Virus record (IMG/VR): IMGVR_UViG_3300001593_000006
Coordinates: 1-50,864 of that record
Source: a virus
Direction: 5' to 3' (one strand)
Length of the DNA: 50,864 nt
Part shown: one piece after another, positions 19,204 through 27,812 of the stretch
How the letters are laid out: the number at the start of each line of letters is the position of its first letter
Numbering within the stretch: position 1 is the first letter of the stretch
The notes under the pieces: model-generated
Seen by the model: the letters and a program-made list of their open reading frames with translations, nothing else
What the model was told of the DNA's origin: nothing
Databases searched by the model: none
Made by a program: the position numbers and the translations under genes

Positions 19204-21446
19204 TGGCGCTCAGTTTGCGCCGTCGGCGCGCGCTCAAGCCCGAGCCCATGGCCGACGACCTCGTTGTCCGTAAGGCCACTGAGGCGGTCGCTAAGGCCTT
19301 CCTGACCGGTAACGCGGCCAAGATGCCAGGGACCTCGTGGAGCAATCAAGGCACGATCAACAACGCCCTGTTGGCTCGGGTCACGCAGAACCTCGCATCC
19401 TCTTTCGGCCGCGCGCCCGAAGAGCTAGAGGCATCTCTAGCCGAGCACGGCCTGTCCTGGGGTCCCCCCTTCCCTCCTGGCAGGCCGCTCGACCCCTTCT
19501 GGGGCTACCGCCGTCCTCCGCGGACTTGGGACTACTCCGTCGGGGAGAACGTCCAGCTCACCCCGCGCTGGAACCGCATCTCCTTCGGCACGCTCAAGGC
19601 GATCATCGACTCGTACTATGCGGCGCAGATCGCGGTACGCCACCTCATCAACGACGTTCGCTCGCTGGACTACCAGTTCATCCCGCCGCAGAACGTCCTT
19701 GAGGACGCCACCGAGGACATCGCCAAGGCCGAGGAGTTCATGGCCTCCCCGGACAAGCGCCAGCCCTTCAGGACTTGGCTCGCGGAATGGCTACAGGATG
19801 TCCTCCGTTACGACGCCGGCTCGCTCTATATCCGCCGCAACGAGGCTGGGGACCCGATAGCCCTTGAAGTGATCTCGGGCGCGACCCTGATCCCCTTGGT
19901 GGACTTCTTCGGTCGGCCCCCCGCCGACGAGGACGACACCAACGCGACTCCCGAGGGTATCTGGGAAGGCGATACGGTCCCCGCCTTCGTGCAGATCATC
20001 GAAGGCCTGCCTTGGGTCTGGCTCACCGCCGACGACATCATCTACCAGCGGTTGAACCCTCTCCCCGAGAGCCAGTACGGCCTCGCCCCGATGGAAGCCG
20101 TGCTGATCCAGGCCAACACGGACATCCGCTTCCAGTGGCACTTCCTCCAGTACTTCACCGAAGGCACGATCCCCGCGGGCTTCATGGAGGCCCCGCCCGA
20201 CCTGTCCGACCCGATCCAGGTACAGGAGTGGCAGGAGACTTGGGACGCGGTGATGCTGGGCGACCAGTCCAAGCTCAACCAGATCCGCTGGGTCCCCGGT
20301 GGGGCGAAGTTCACCGAGATCAAGCCGACCGTCTTTGACAAGGAGTTCCCGCTCTACCTCATGCGCTGCACTGCGGCGGCCTTCGGAGTCACCGCCAACG
20401 ACTTGGGCTTCACCGAAGATGTCAACCGCGCCACTGGTGAGGTGCAGGTCGACGTGCAGTTCCGAGTCGGCACGCTCCCCGTGGTCCGCTTCGTCGAGGA
20501 CGTCATCAACCAGTTCCTCTTGGAGAACCTCAAGCTCCGGGCGCGCATCCAGTTCGACACTGGGCAAGGCACGCAGCACCGCCTCGAGGTGGCCCAGGCG
20601 AACGACCTCTACATCAAGAACGGGACCCTCTCCAACGACGAGGTGCGTATGACCCTCGGCAAGCGGATCAGCCGTGAAATCCCCTCCCCGCGCTTCGTAG
20701 ACAACACCCGCGGCGGCCCCATCCCCCTCTTGGCGATCCACTCCCTCGCTGGCAAGGTCGACCCCACAACTTATGGTCCTGCCCAAGAGCAGCAGTTCAT
20801 CGACCACCCATTCCTGTCTGCGCCTGGCACTTTGCCGGTCGTCGGCAGTCAGGACTACAAGGACGCGCAGAACTCGACGGCGCAGATGCAGACGAACATG
20901 GCGATCGAGAACGCCGACCCGCGCTCTGCCCAGCAGTTCCGCCCAGCGATGCAACCCCCGCCGATCACCAAGCCCGCGACAGGCGACGGCCCGACCCAGC
21001 CGAAGAACGCCCAGAAGGACGCCCTCGGCGAGGCCTACGAACTGATCGACGCCCTCTTGGACCGCATGGGCGTCTCCAAGGACGGGACCTCGATCGACAA
21101 CACCGGGGGACCGGGTGTCACGCGTGGGTTCTCCAACCCCACGACGGTCACTGGTGGCCTCATGGTGGACACCGGCATCCAAGGGGTCGACCTCCAAGGG
21201 CCGAAGCTCAAGAAGGACCCCGAGGACGACGACGAGGAAGTCGAGAAGTCCCTCGTGCTGCGCAAGTGGCGCGAGAACTCCCTGAACCGCGTCAAGAAGG
21301 GCCTCCCGCCCCGGCCCTTCCCTGACATGCCTTTTGAGTGGGCCAACCCCGTTTGGGAGCGCCTACAGAGCGCTAAGACGCGAGAGGAAGTGATCGCGGC
21401 CTTCTCGCACAGTGCGGGAAAAGTAGCGGCCCCGACGGGGGCCTGA
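19203..21446 (+). CDS. Portal protein
   Basis: Forms the dodecameric ring at the head vertex. It follows TerL by a one-base overlap (TAGTG). The region YYAAQIAVRHLINDVRSLDYQFIPP and later TANDLGFTEDVNRATGEVQ resemble SPP1/HK97-type portals. At 747 aa it is long: residues after about 480 are Gln/Pro/Asn-rich and acidic (KKDPEDDDEEVEKS), and a final domain ends SHSAGKVAAPTGA. The stop TGA is overlapped by a CTG in the next frame. Confidence 0.9.
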   Translation: MALSLRRRRALKPEPMADDLVVRKATEAVAKAFLTGNAAKMPGTSWSNQGTINNALLARVTQNLASSFGRAPEELEASLAEHGLSWGPPFPPGRPLDPFWGYRRPPRTWDYSVGENVQLTPRWNRISFGTLKAIIDSYYAAQIAVRHLINDVRSLDYQFIPPQNVLEDATEDIAKAEEFMASPDKRQPFRTWLAEWLQDVLRYDAGSLYIRRNEAGDPIALEVISGATLIPLVDFFGRPPADEDDTNATPEGIWEGDTVPAFVQIIEGLPWVWLTADDIIYQRLNPLPESQYGLAPMEAVLIQANTDIRFQWHFLQYFTEGTIPAGFMEAPPDLSDPIQVQEWQETWDAVMLGDQSKLNQIRWVPGGAKFTEIKPTVFDKEFPLYLMRCTAAAFGVTANDLGFTEDVNRATGEVQVDVQFRVGTLPVVRFVEDVINQFLLENLKLRARIQFDTGQGTQHRLEVAQANDLYIKNGTLSNDEVRMTLGKRISREIPSPRFVDNTRGGPIPLLAIHSLAGKVDPTTYGPAQEQQFIDHPFLSAPGTLPVVGSQDYKDAQNSTAQMQTNMAIENADPRSAQQFRPAMQPPPITKPATGDGPTQPKNAQKDALGEAYELIDALLDRMGVSKDGTSIDNTGGPGVTRGFSNPTTVTGGLMVDTGIQGVDLQGPKLKKDPEDDDEEVEKSLVLRKWRENSLNRVKKGLPPRPFPDMPFEWANPVWERLQSAKTREEVIAAFSHSAGKVAAPTGA

Positions 21447-21469
21447 ACCGAGAGGCCGCAGGCATCCTC

Positions 21470-23230
21470 GTGCAAGCCGAGGACACTGGCCGTGTACTGT
21501 TGGTCCAGCGGTTGCCCGACAAGCACGACGAGGACGAAGCGTATGCCAGGTGGGAGTTCCCAGGAGGCCGGCTTGACGACTCCGACGCTTCCGTCTGGGC
21601 TGGCGCTGTCCGAGAGTTTGAGGAAGAAACTGGATGCCCTCTCCCTGCCAGCGTGGAGCCTTCCGGTGGATGGACCAGTGACGATGGAGTCTACGAGGGC
21701 TTTGTTCTTCAAGTGGCCCGAGAGTCAATGCTTGTACCGCACCCTCAACCCGACGAAATCTCCCGCGTCCAGTGGTGGGACCCCGCCGACCTAGACGACC
21801 CCCGCATCCGCGAGAAGGTTACTGAGCAGCTGGGCGACATCAAGCCCCTCCTGAAGTCGTTCCACCGCCACACCGACGCGATCCTGGCCCACTACACCCC
21901 CCTGATCCAAGACTCGATGGCCCAGATCATCGAAGGCGACACCGTCCGTCATGCGATCCGCGCCGCGTACACCTCGGTCCACAAGGCCACAGCGGGCACG
22001 CACAGCAAGCGATCGGGGATGGTGTCTCTTGATGTGCCCGCTGGCCTTATCCCCGTCATGGCGGGGGGAGTGCCAGATCAGCACATAACGGTCGTGTTCC
22101 TCGGGAGCGACGTGGGGGACGCCACGTTCGCCGCCGTGTGCGCCCTAGCGGAGACGGTCGCTGCGTCGGTCTCTGGTCCGGTGAGCGGCACTATCGGTGG
22201 TCTCGGGACCTTCCCTCCCTCGGAGAGCAGTGATTGGCTGGTGCCTGTCTGGGCTAAGCCTGAGATCGTTGGTATCGCCCAGTTGCGGGCCCCGTTTGAG
22301 CCGTGGAACGCCAGCCAGCACAAGGACTTCCACCCGCACATGACATTGGCGTACCTTGACCCTGACGAACCGCTCCCCGCTCCCGTGCCGCCTACTCCCG
22401 TGACGTTCACTCATCTTTCGGTTCACAGGGGCGACGAGGTAGTTCGGTTCCCGTTCGGCGGCGCTGTTAAGGCGATGACCCCGACCGCGCCGGGCTCGCA
22501 GAACACCCCGAAGTACCAGCGCCAGTTGCAAGCCCTGATCAGTTCTCCCCAAACCGTCATAGGCGCAGCAGGGGTAGGTGCCGGCGCTGCCCTGGCGGGA
22601 CCGGCCTTAGCAACCGCTGGCGGGGTGGGTAGCGCCGTCCTCGCCCTCTTGAACGCACAGTTAAAGCTAGGGGCGCTCACGGCCGTTCTGACGGCTCTGT
22701 ACGGCGATGCACTCCTTCAAGGCGCTTACGAGGCCTCACAGGCCTCTGGGAAGCCCCTACCGCCATTGGGGCTTCCCGAGGGCTACTGGGACCAGTGGGT
22801 GCCGGGGCACAACGACCTCGCCGCCCAGCTCCCCGGTGGCACGCTCCAAGAACTGCTCGCGGCCCAAGGCGTCACGATCCGAGGGATCTCTGAGACGCAG
22901 TTGAACCGTATCGCCGACGCCATTGCCGAGGCAGTGCGCGATGGAGTCCCAATGAAAACCACGGTCGTAAAGATCGAAGCCATCATTGGAGACGCCGCTC
23001 GAGCCCAACTGATTGCGTCCACCGAGTACGCGAGGGCTGTGACGGCGGCTAGGCGGGCGTTCTACCGTGCCAACCACATAGGCATGGTGGCCTGGATCGC
23101 CCACCCGGACGCGTGTGAACTGTGCAAAGAAAACGAGGCCGTGTCGCCTAGGGCACTTAGGGACTCGTGGCCGAACGGAGAGCCACCGGTCCACCCTGCT
23201 TGCCGGTGTGTTCTGGCGCCTGCTCCGTAG
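21470..23230 (+). CDS. MuF head protein fused to NUDIX and 2H-phosphoesterase domains
   Basis: Three parts in order. Residues of about 1-125: a NUDIX hydrolase with VLLVQRL, WEFPGGRL and REFEEETG (Nudix box about 32-55). Residues of about 185-335: a 2H phosphoesterase (LigT-like) with HITV (205-208) and HMTL (290-293), the paired H-x-T-x residues. Residues of about 490-586: a MuF/SPP1 gp7 minor head domain, STEYARAV, DACELCKENE, HPACRCVLAP. MuF proteins sit inside heads near the portal and may be ejected. GTG 21470 is the first standard start, but the frame opens earlier and reads LNREAAGILVQAEDTGRV from CTG 21443, overlapping the portal stop as CTGA, which would restore the first NUDIX strand. 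Confidence 0.88.
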   Translation: MQAEDTGRVLLVQRLPDKHDEDEAYARWEFPGGRLDDSDASVWAGAVREFEEETGCPLPASVEPSGGWTSDDGVYEGFVLQVARESMLVPHPQPDEISRVQWWDPADLDDPRIREKVTEQLGDIKPLLKSFHRHTDAILAHYTPLIQDSMAQIIEGDTVRHAIRAAYTSVHKATAGTHSKRSGMVSLDVPAGLIPVMAGGVPDQHITVVFLGSDVGDATFAAVCALAETVAASVSGPVSGTIGGLGTFPPSESSDWLVPVWAKPEIVGIAQLRAPFEPWNASQHKDFHPHMTLAYLDPDEPLPAPVPPTPVTFTHLSVHRGDEVVRFPFGGAVKAMTPTAPGSQNTPKYQRQLQALISSPQTVIGAAGVGAGAALAGPALATAGGVGSAVLALLNAQLKLGALTAVLTALYGDALLQGAYEASQASGKPLPPLGLPEGYWDQWVPGHNDLAAQLPGGTLQELLAAQGVTIRGISETQLNRIADAIAEAVRDGVPMKTTVVKIEAIIGDAARAQLIASTEYARAVTAARRAFYRANHIGMVAWIAHPDACELCKENEAVSPRALRDSWPNGEPPVHPACRCVLAPAP

Positions 23231-23378
23231 CCTTCCTGAGCAACCTCAGGACGTACTCGGCGTCGTTGTAAGAGCCGAAGTGCCCGATGGTGGTCCAAGC
23301 GTCCTCAGGTTGCCACCGCATCAAGAGGTCGCGGCCGGTTCCGGCGACCGCTTCTAGGTCAAACTGGGGCTGGGTCAT
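23157..23378 (-). CDS. Small minus-strand protein overlapping the MuF 3' end (73 aa)
   Basis: ATG 23378 shares a TGATG junction with the upstream minus gene. Product: MTQPQFDLEAVAGTGRDLLM, then WTTIGHFGSYNDAEYVLRLLRKATEQAP, a compact helical protein. Its last 74 bases are antisense to the MuF domain, so the final residues are probably constrained by that gene. Function unknown. Confidence 0.6.
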   Translation of the reverse strand: MTQPQFDLEAVAGTGRDLLMRWQPEDAWTTIGHFGSYNDAEYVLRLLRKATEQAPEHTGKQGGPVALRSATSP

Positions 23379-23740
23379 CAGTCGTCGTCCCGAGGACCGC
23401 GCACGCGCTCGATGGTCACCCGGTACTCCCGGCCCTCTTGGACGTAGTTCATGGCCGCGGGGTTCTCGACGGTCAGGGTGAACTCGCCGGAAGGGCTCGC
23501 TTGGGCAAACTGTCGGTTCTCGTGCTCAGGGTCCGTCGAATAGACCGGGCTCATCTTCCAAACGGCCTGCGATGCCTTGGTCGTCTCCACCCGAGTATGG
23601 GTGGCTCCTTTGAGCCAGAAGGGAAGGTCCGCTGGATTGGCGATTGCCTGGGCCCCTTCCTCGTCAGGCTCGCAGGCGACGCGCATCCCATAGCTGCGCC
23701 TGGTCACTTCGTAGCATCTCATCTTGGCGACTACTGCCAT
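23378..23740 (-). CDS. Minus-strand hypothetical protein (120 aa)
   Basis: ATG 23740 follows AGGAGGTTGGA, a very strong ribosome-binding site. The protein is strand-rich (MAVVAKMRCYEVTRRSY, SGEFTLTVENPAAMNYV, EYRVTIERV) like a small beta-barrel phage protein. It forms a two-gene minus unit inside the plus-strand late region. No family assigned. Confidence 0.65.
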   Translation of the reverse strand: MAVVAKMRCYEVTRRSYGMRVACEPDEEGAQAIANPADLPFWLKGATHTRVETTKASQAVWKMSPVYSTDPEHENRQFAQASPSGEFTLTVENPAAMNYVQEGREYRVTIERVRGPRDDD

Positions 23741-23803
23741 TCCAACCTCCTAATGGTGGGTTTTGATACTTGCGGGCGGTAGTCTATACCTTAGGAGGTC
23801 CCA
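23741..23803. promoter_or_regulatory. Divergent intergenic region with mirrored ribosome-binding sites
   Basis: ACCTCCTAA (23745-23753) and TTAGGAGGT (23791-23799) form a perfect 9-bp inverted repeat that supplies strong ribosome-binding sites in both directions. TTGATA (23763-23768), 16 bases and TATACC could be a weak plus-strand promoter, but its +1 would fall inside the ribosome-binding site, so that call is weak. Confidence 0.5.
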
Positions 23804-24160
23804 TTGCTGATCTGCCTCGATTTGGATGGGACGATCGGTGCGGCCCCTGAGTTTTACAAAGCGCTCATGGAGGGTCTACAGGCAGCTGGCTGCGAGGTCC
23901 ACATCCTCACCGGCTCCCCCGGTGTCGCCTCCCAAGAAGAACTCGACGCCAAGAAGGCCCAGCTGGACGCTCTTGGGGTTGGGGACTGCTACGACAAACT
24001 CGTGGTCGTCTCGGGCCCTGAGAAGGACGTGGCAACTGGGAAGGTCGCCTACATGGGCCACGTCGGGGCCACGGCCTTGGTGGACAACGAGAAGCGAAAT
24101 GTGAAGGCGGCGCGCAAGGGCGGCTTTCTGGCCTTACGACACCTAGAGCCGAAGCACTAA
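23804..24160 (+). CDS. HAD-like phosphatase-fold protein (118 aa)
   Basis: TTG 23804 follows TTAGGAGGTCCCA. Motif I is LICLDLDGTIG (D-x-D), motif II is ILTGSPG, and motif IV is ALVDNEKRN, all as in small HAD hydrolases that dephosphorylate sugars or nucleotides. There is no large cap. It stands first before the sugar cassette, so a sugar-phosphate substrate is an inference from context. Confidence 0.75.
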   Translation: MLICLDLDGTIGAAPEFYKALMEGLQAAGCEVHILTGSPGVASQEELDAKKAQLDALGVGDCYDKLVVVSGPEKDVATGKVAYMGHVGATALVDNEKRNVKAARKGGFLALRHLEPKH

Positions 24161-24163
24161 GGT

Positions 24164-24184
24164 CGTGTCAAGCTAGCTTACACG
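24164..24184. promoter_or_regulatory. Interrupted palindrome before the sugar cassette
   Basis: CGTGT-C-AAGCT joined to AGCTT-ACACG: a near-perfect inverted repeat with one extra base, just ahead of the ribosome-binding site of the first glycosyltransferase. Its CGTGT/ACACG arms match those of 17061-17072. Possible operator. Confidence 0.4.
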
Positions 24185-24192
24185 GAGGCCCC

Positions 24193-24846
24193 ATGCCCGA
24201 CATCGCCCTAGTGGTCATCACCGACGGTCGGCGGGAGTTCCTCCGTGAGACGATCGCCAGCCTCCGAGAAAACGCGGGGCCCTTTGAGGAAGGGTTCATC
24301 GTGGACGACTCGGGTGATGAGGAGTACGGCGAGTGGCTTGACAACGAGTACTTCCCTCGATTCAGGGTCCTGCATCACACGGAGCGCCGAGGTTGCAGTG
24401 CGGCGGTTCGCACTGGCTGGGAGCACGCCTCAGAGCATGAGTACATCTGGCACGCCGAGGACGACTTCATTTACAGACGGGTCGTTCCCTTGGGCCGCAT
24501 GGTGGCGATTCTGGATGACCATCCCTACCTCGCCCAGCTAGCCCTCAAGCGCGGTCCCCACGGCCCCGTCGAACTCGCCGTAGGCGACCTCATGGCGGTC
24601 GAACTGGACCGCTGGGAGGACCACGAGGGCTTCTGCGACACCGACCTGATCTTCACCTTCAACCCCTGCCTGATCCCCAGAGATGTCATAGCGGTAGCCC
24701 TGGCCGATCCGTCGCCCCGGACTGAGCCCAACGTCACGACCTCCCTCTTGGCGAAGGGCTACCGCTTTGGCTACCTCGGCCAAACGACCGATCCTCCGCG
24801 CGTCCACCACATCGGGGAGCGGCGTATGGAAGGCTGGCTGCCGTGA
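24193..24846 (+). CDS. Family-2-like glycosyltransferase
   Basis: ATG 24193 after cacggaggcccc. GT-A pattern: ALVVITDGRREFLRETIASL, then FIVDDSGD (nucleotide-binding strand), RGCSAAVRTGW and WHAEDDF (the D-x-D-like metal site), near the usual spacing. 217 aa is a minimal catalytic domain without membrane helices, so it is soluble. Donor and acceptor cannot be read from sequence. Confidence 0.85.
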   Translation: MPDIALVVITDGRREFLRETIASLRENAGPFEEGFIVDDSGDEEYGEWLDNEYFPRFRVLHHTERRGCSAAVRTGWEHASEHEYIWHAEDDFIYRRVVPLGRMVAILDDHPYLAQLALKRGPHGPVELAVGDLMAVELDRWEDHEGFCDTDLIFTFNPCLIPRDVIAVALADPSPRTEPNVTTSLLAKGYRFGYLGQTTDPPRVHHIGERRMEGWLP

Positions 24847-25007
24847 TCAACCTTATGGCCCCCTTCTTCAGCAAGAGCCGCGGCGAGTGGGGGCAGATTG
24901 ACTGGACCTCTAGCGGCATTGCCGGGATGAACCTTTTGCTCGATCTCAACGCTGGGGTTGATCCTGGCGTGGCTATCAAGCGTTTTGAGGAACGGCGACC
25001 AGCGTGA
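24843..25007 (+). CDS. Short hypothetical protein in the sugar cassette (54 aa)
   Basis: GTG 24843 and TGA 25005-25007 overlap both neighbours. Product: MINLMAPFFSKSRGEWGQID and VDPGVAIKRFEERRPA. No motif. It might be a small partner of a neighbouring transferase. Confidence 0.5.
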   Translation: MINLMAPFFSKSRGEWGQIDWTSSGIAGMNLLLDLNAGVDPGVAIKRFEERRPA

Positions 25008-25708
25008 TCGCCGGCATCTGCCACGTCAAGAACGAGATCGACATCGTAGAGCTCGTGATCCGCCACACCCTCGCGGAAGGGGTGGACCACCTGTGGGTGC
25101 AGGATCACATGAGCACCGATGGGACCTGGGACCTGCTTCAGGAATACGCGAAGGAATATCCCATCACCCTTTTGCGCGATGAGATTCCAGTGTTCTACCA
25201 ACCGGAGAGGATGAACGCACTCGCTCGGATGGCCTATGTGAGTGGCGCAGAGTGGGTGCTGCCCTTTGATGCTGACGAGTTCTTCTACGCCCCCAGCGGG
25301 CGCACAGTGGCCGCAGAACTGGCTCTGGAGGACCTCTCGACGTTGAAGTTGTTCTGCCGGTCGTGGAGGTACCTCGACTTCAGTCGACGGGACGTGACTC
25401 CTCAGCGCTCCAAGGTTGTGTTCCGGGCAGCACCCGGGGCGCGACTCGTCGCTGGTAACCATGACGTGACCCTCCCCGATGGGACTGAGCATGTCTTGGA
25501 GGTCGCCCACTACCAGTACCGCTCCCTAGAGCAGTTCATCCGCAAGGTCCGCGGGCTTGAGGCCTACCAGTCCTTGTTCCCCACCCAGGGCCGCCCTCCC
25601 TGGCTCGACCTCACCGACGAGGAACTAGCCGTCGAGTGGGACAAACTGTGCGCCGTTGAAACCGTCGTAGACCCCATACCCCTCCGAGTCCCCGAGGATG
25701 CCCGTTGA
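25004..25708 (+). CDS. Glycosyltransferase (family-2/GT92-like)
   Basis: GTG 25004 (GTGA). IAGICHVKNEIDIVELVIRHTLAEGVDHLWVQDHMSTDGT, then LPFDADEFF (DxD) and later HYQYRSLEQFIRKVRG, is the pattern of the family of small transferases acting on protein or lipid sugars. 234 aa, soluble. Part of a coupled set of sugar genes. Confidence 0.82.
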   Translation: MIAGICHVKNEIDIVELVIRHTLAEGVDHLWVQDHMSTDGTWDLLQEYAKEYPITLLRDEIPVFYQPERMNALARMAYVSGAEWVLPFDADEFFYAPSGRTVAAELALEDLSTLKLFCRSWRYLDFSRRDVTPQRSKVVFRAAPGARLVAGNHDVTLPDGTEHVLEVAHYQYRSLEQFIRKVRGLEAYQSLFPTQGRPPWLDLTDEELAVEWDKLCAVETVVDPIPLRVPEDAR

Positions 25709-26376
25709 ACGCAGTCGTCTACACCGCCATCACGGCGAACTACGACTCCCTGAAGCCTCACCCCGAGGTCCCTGGCGTCGACTTCGTGGCCTTCATGGAC
25801 GAGCCTGTAAGCGGCACCAACTGGGACGTGCGACAGATCGGGGAGTTCCCCGACGAGCACCCGCGCCTCACGGCGAAGGCGTACAAGCTGCTCCCCCACA
25901 TCTACCTCCCCGAGTACGAGTACAACGTCTGGCTGGACGCGGACTTCCAGATCACCTCCCCCACGTTCCCTGAGGAGGCCCTAGCTTGCGTTCAGGGGGC
26001 CGGTATCGCGATGTGGCCCCATACCCGCCACGACGACATCCGGGGCGAGCATGACGAGTCCGCGTGGCAGGCGAAGTACGTGGGCACGCAGATCTCCGAG
26101 CAGGTCGCCCACTACATTGCCGAGGGCATCCCTAAGCCCTCTGGGGTTTGGTGTACCGGCGTCCAGGCCCGCAAGACCCACGACCCCCAAGTTGTGAGGC
26201 TGCTCGAGATATGGATGTCGGAGAACCACCGCTGGAGCTATCAGGACCAGATCAGCTTCCCCTACGCGGTGTGGAAGACCGGAGTGGTCCCCGACCCTCT
26301 GCCTCCGCAGTGGACGGCGACCGACTGCCCGTGGTTTGACCTCCTGCCTCACAACCCGCACGCCCTAGTGCCGTGA
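25705..26376 (+). CDS. DUF616/TOD1-like glycosyltransferase
   Basis: TTG 25705 overlaps the previous TGA (TTGA). VYTAITANYDSLKPHP and KLLPHIYLPEYEYNVWLDADFQI are characteristic of DUF616 (TOD1/MUCI70-like) proteins, with the DxD metal motif in LDADF. SYQDQISFPYAVW near the end is also typical. Substrate unknown. Confidence 0.82.
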   Translation: MNAVVYTAITANYDSLKPHPEVPGVDFVAFMDEPVSGTNWDVRQIGEFPDEHPRLTAKAYKLLPHIYLPEYEYNVWLDADFQITSPTFPEEALACVQGAGIAMWPHTRHDDIRGEHDESAWQAKYVGTQISEQVAHYIAEGIPKPSGVWCTGVQARKTHDPQVVRLLEIWMSENHRWSYQDQISFPYAVWKTGVVPDPLPPQWTATDCPWFDLLPHNPHALVP

Positions 26377-27185
26377 TCGTCTTAGTCACAGGCGGCGGAG
26401 GGTTCATAGGGGCCTATGTGGAGGCAGCGCTCAAAGCCGAGGGCCATGAGCCAATCATCTTTGACCGGCCCAGCGATGTGCGCGAGACGCTTGACTTGGC
26501 TGCTGTGGGACCGGTTGACGCGGTGATCCACCTTGCAGGGAGGCTCGGGACCGCGGAACTGTTCGGCGGCTTCGACGAGGCTGTAGACGTGAACGTGAAG
26601 GGCACCCAGCGCGTCCTTGAGTACTGCCGCCAGGTGGGGGCCTCCTACGTCGGGATCACGATGCCAGAAGTTTGGGCGAACGTGTATCAGGCGACCAAGC
26701 GCTGCGCTCGTATTCTTGCAACGGCTTGGCACGAGTCCTACGGAGTGCCCGTAAGTCATGTCTGTGCCTTCAACGCCTTCGGGATCGGACAGAAGTACGG
26801 CCCCGGACATCCTCAGAAGATCATCCCCACCTTCGCCTCAAGAGCTTGGGCTGGGGAGCCGATAACGATCTGGGGGGATGGCACGCAAACGGTGGACCTC
26901 ATCTCGGCGACCGAGGTCGCCAAGGTCCTGGTGGCCGCTCTCGACTACGGAGGGGATCAGGTCTTCGACGCCGGCACTGGTGGAGAGTGGACCGTCAACG
27001 AGGTCGCCAAGTACGTCTTGGAAGTGACCGGCTCACCCTCCGAGATCGTCCACTACCCGATGCGTGAGGGGGAGCGCCCCCACACTCGTCTCAAGGCCTC
27101 GGGGGGAGGCTGGGACCTGCTCGGCTGGCACCCTGTCTTTGACCTCACCGAACTGGATGACACGATCCTGAGCTACCGGAGATAA
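26373..27185 (+). CDS. NAD-dependent sugar-nucleotide epimerase/dehydratase
   Basis: GTG 26373 (GTGA). Rossmann motif VTGGGGFIGAYV at the N-terminus, VIHLAGRLG, the catalytic tyrosine and lysine in VYQATKR, and GDGTQTVDLI as in extended SDRs. 270 aa is slightly short. It probably makes or modifies a nucleotide sugar used by the neighbouring transferases. The SSS/T position of the triad is not obvious (GITMPEVW), which may alter activity. Confidence 0.87.
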   Translation: MIVLVTGGGGFIGAYVEAALKAEGHEPIIFDRPSDVRETLDLAAVGPVDAVIHLAGRLGTAELFGGFDEAVDVNVKGTQRVLEYCRQVGASYVGITMPEVWANVYQATKRCARILATAWHESYGVPVSHVCAFNAFGIGQKYGPGHPQKIIPTFASRAWAGEPITIWGDGTQTVDLISATEVAKVLVAALDYGGDQVFDAGTGGEWTVNEVAKYVLEVTGSPSEIVHYPMREGERPHTRLKASGGGWDLLGWHPVFDLTELDDTILSYRR

Positions 27186-27187
27186 GC

Positions 27188-27811
27188 GTGGACCGCGCCC
27201 CTATCACGGTAATCACCGCATCCATCCCCGGCCGTGAGGAGTTGCTTGGTGCGACCCTCGCCAGCGTCTACAACCAGCGAACTCCGGTCGAAAGCCACTT
27301 GGTAATGGCCCAGACCATCACGCCGGGGATGCCTGGCCCCCAGCACTGCGCGATCCAGCAGGGCTACCTCCTGCCCGCGGTCCGCAGCGAGTTCACAATG
27401 AGGCTCGCGGACGACGACCAGTTGCTCCCTAACTACGTCGAGACGATGCTCCCGTACCTGGACCAGGCCGATGTGCTCTACGCGTGGGACGCCAACGGCA
27501 GTAGGCCCCGCGTGAACTGCAACGACTGGGGTCACTCGCGCGTACTCTCAACTCTTGAGAGTTCCAACTGGATAGACGGCTCGGCAGTCCTGATGCGTAC
27601 AGAGATCCTCCGGTCCTTCGGAGGCTGGCCCACTGAATGGGAGGGAGCTGGGTTGTTCCAGGGCGGCCACTTCGCTGGGTATCAGAGTGGGTACGACGAC
27701 CAGACCGTGTTCTACTGCATGGCTAAGGCCGGCGCTCGGTTCCTCTGCGTGGAGCAAGAACTCTGGGCCTACGGGACTGGCCCCTGGAGCCGGCTCAGCA
27801 CTGGAGGTTGA
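27188..27811 (+). CDS. Family-2 glycosyltransferase
   Basis: GTG 27188. ITVITASIPGREELLGATLASVYNQ, a canonical GT2 start, then FTMRLADDDQLLPNYV with the DDD metal site. 207 aa, soluble. The C-terminal AYGTGPWSRLSTGG ends just before the next transferase gene. Confidence 0.85.
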   Translation: MDRAPITVITASIPGREELLGATLASVYNQRTPVESHLVMAQTITPGMPGPQHCAIQQGYLLPAVRSEFTMRLADDDQLLPNYVETMLPYLDQADVLYAWDANGSRPRVNCNDWGHSRVLSTLESSNWIDGSAVLMRTEILRSFGGWPTEWEGAGLFQGGHFAGYQSGYDDQTVFYCMAKAGARFLCVEQELWAYGTGPWSRLSTGG

Positions 27812-27812
27812 C

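Noticed and set aside
19791-21197. 468-codon minus-strand frame opposite the portal gene
   Set aside because: Antisense shadow caused by high G/C third positions; composition is Val/Asp/Arg-rich with no motif.
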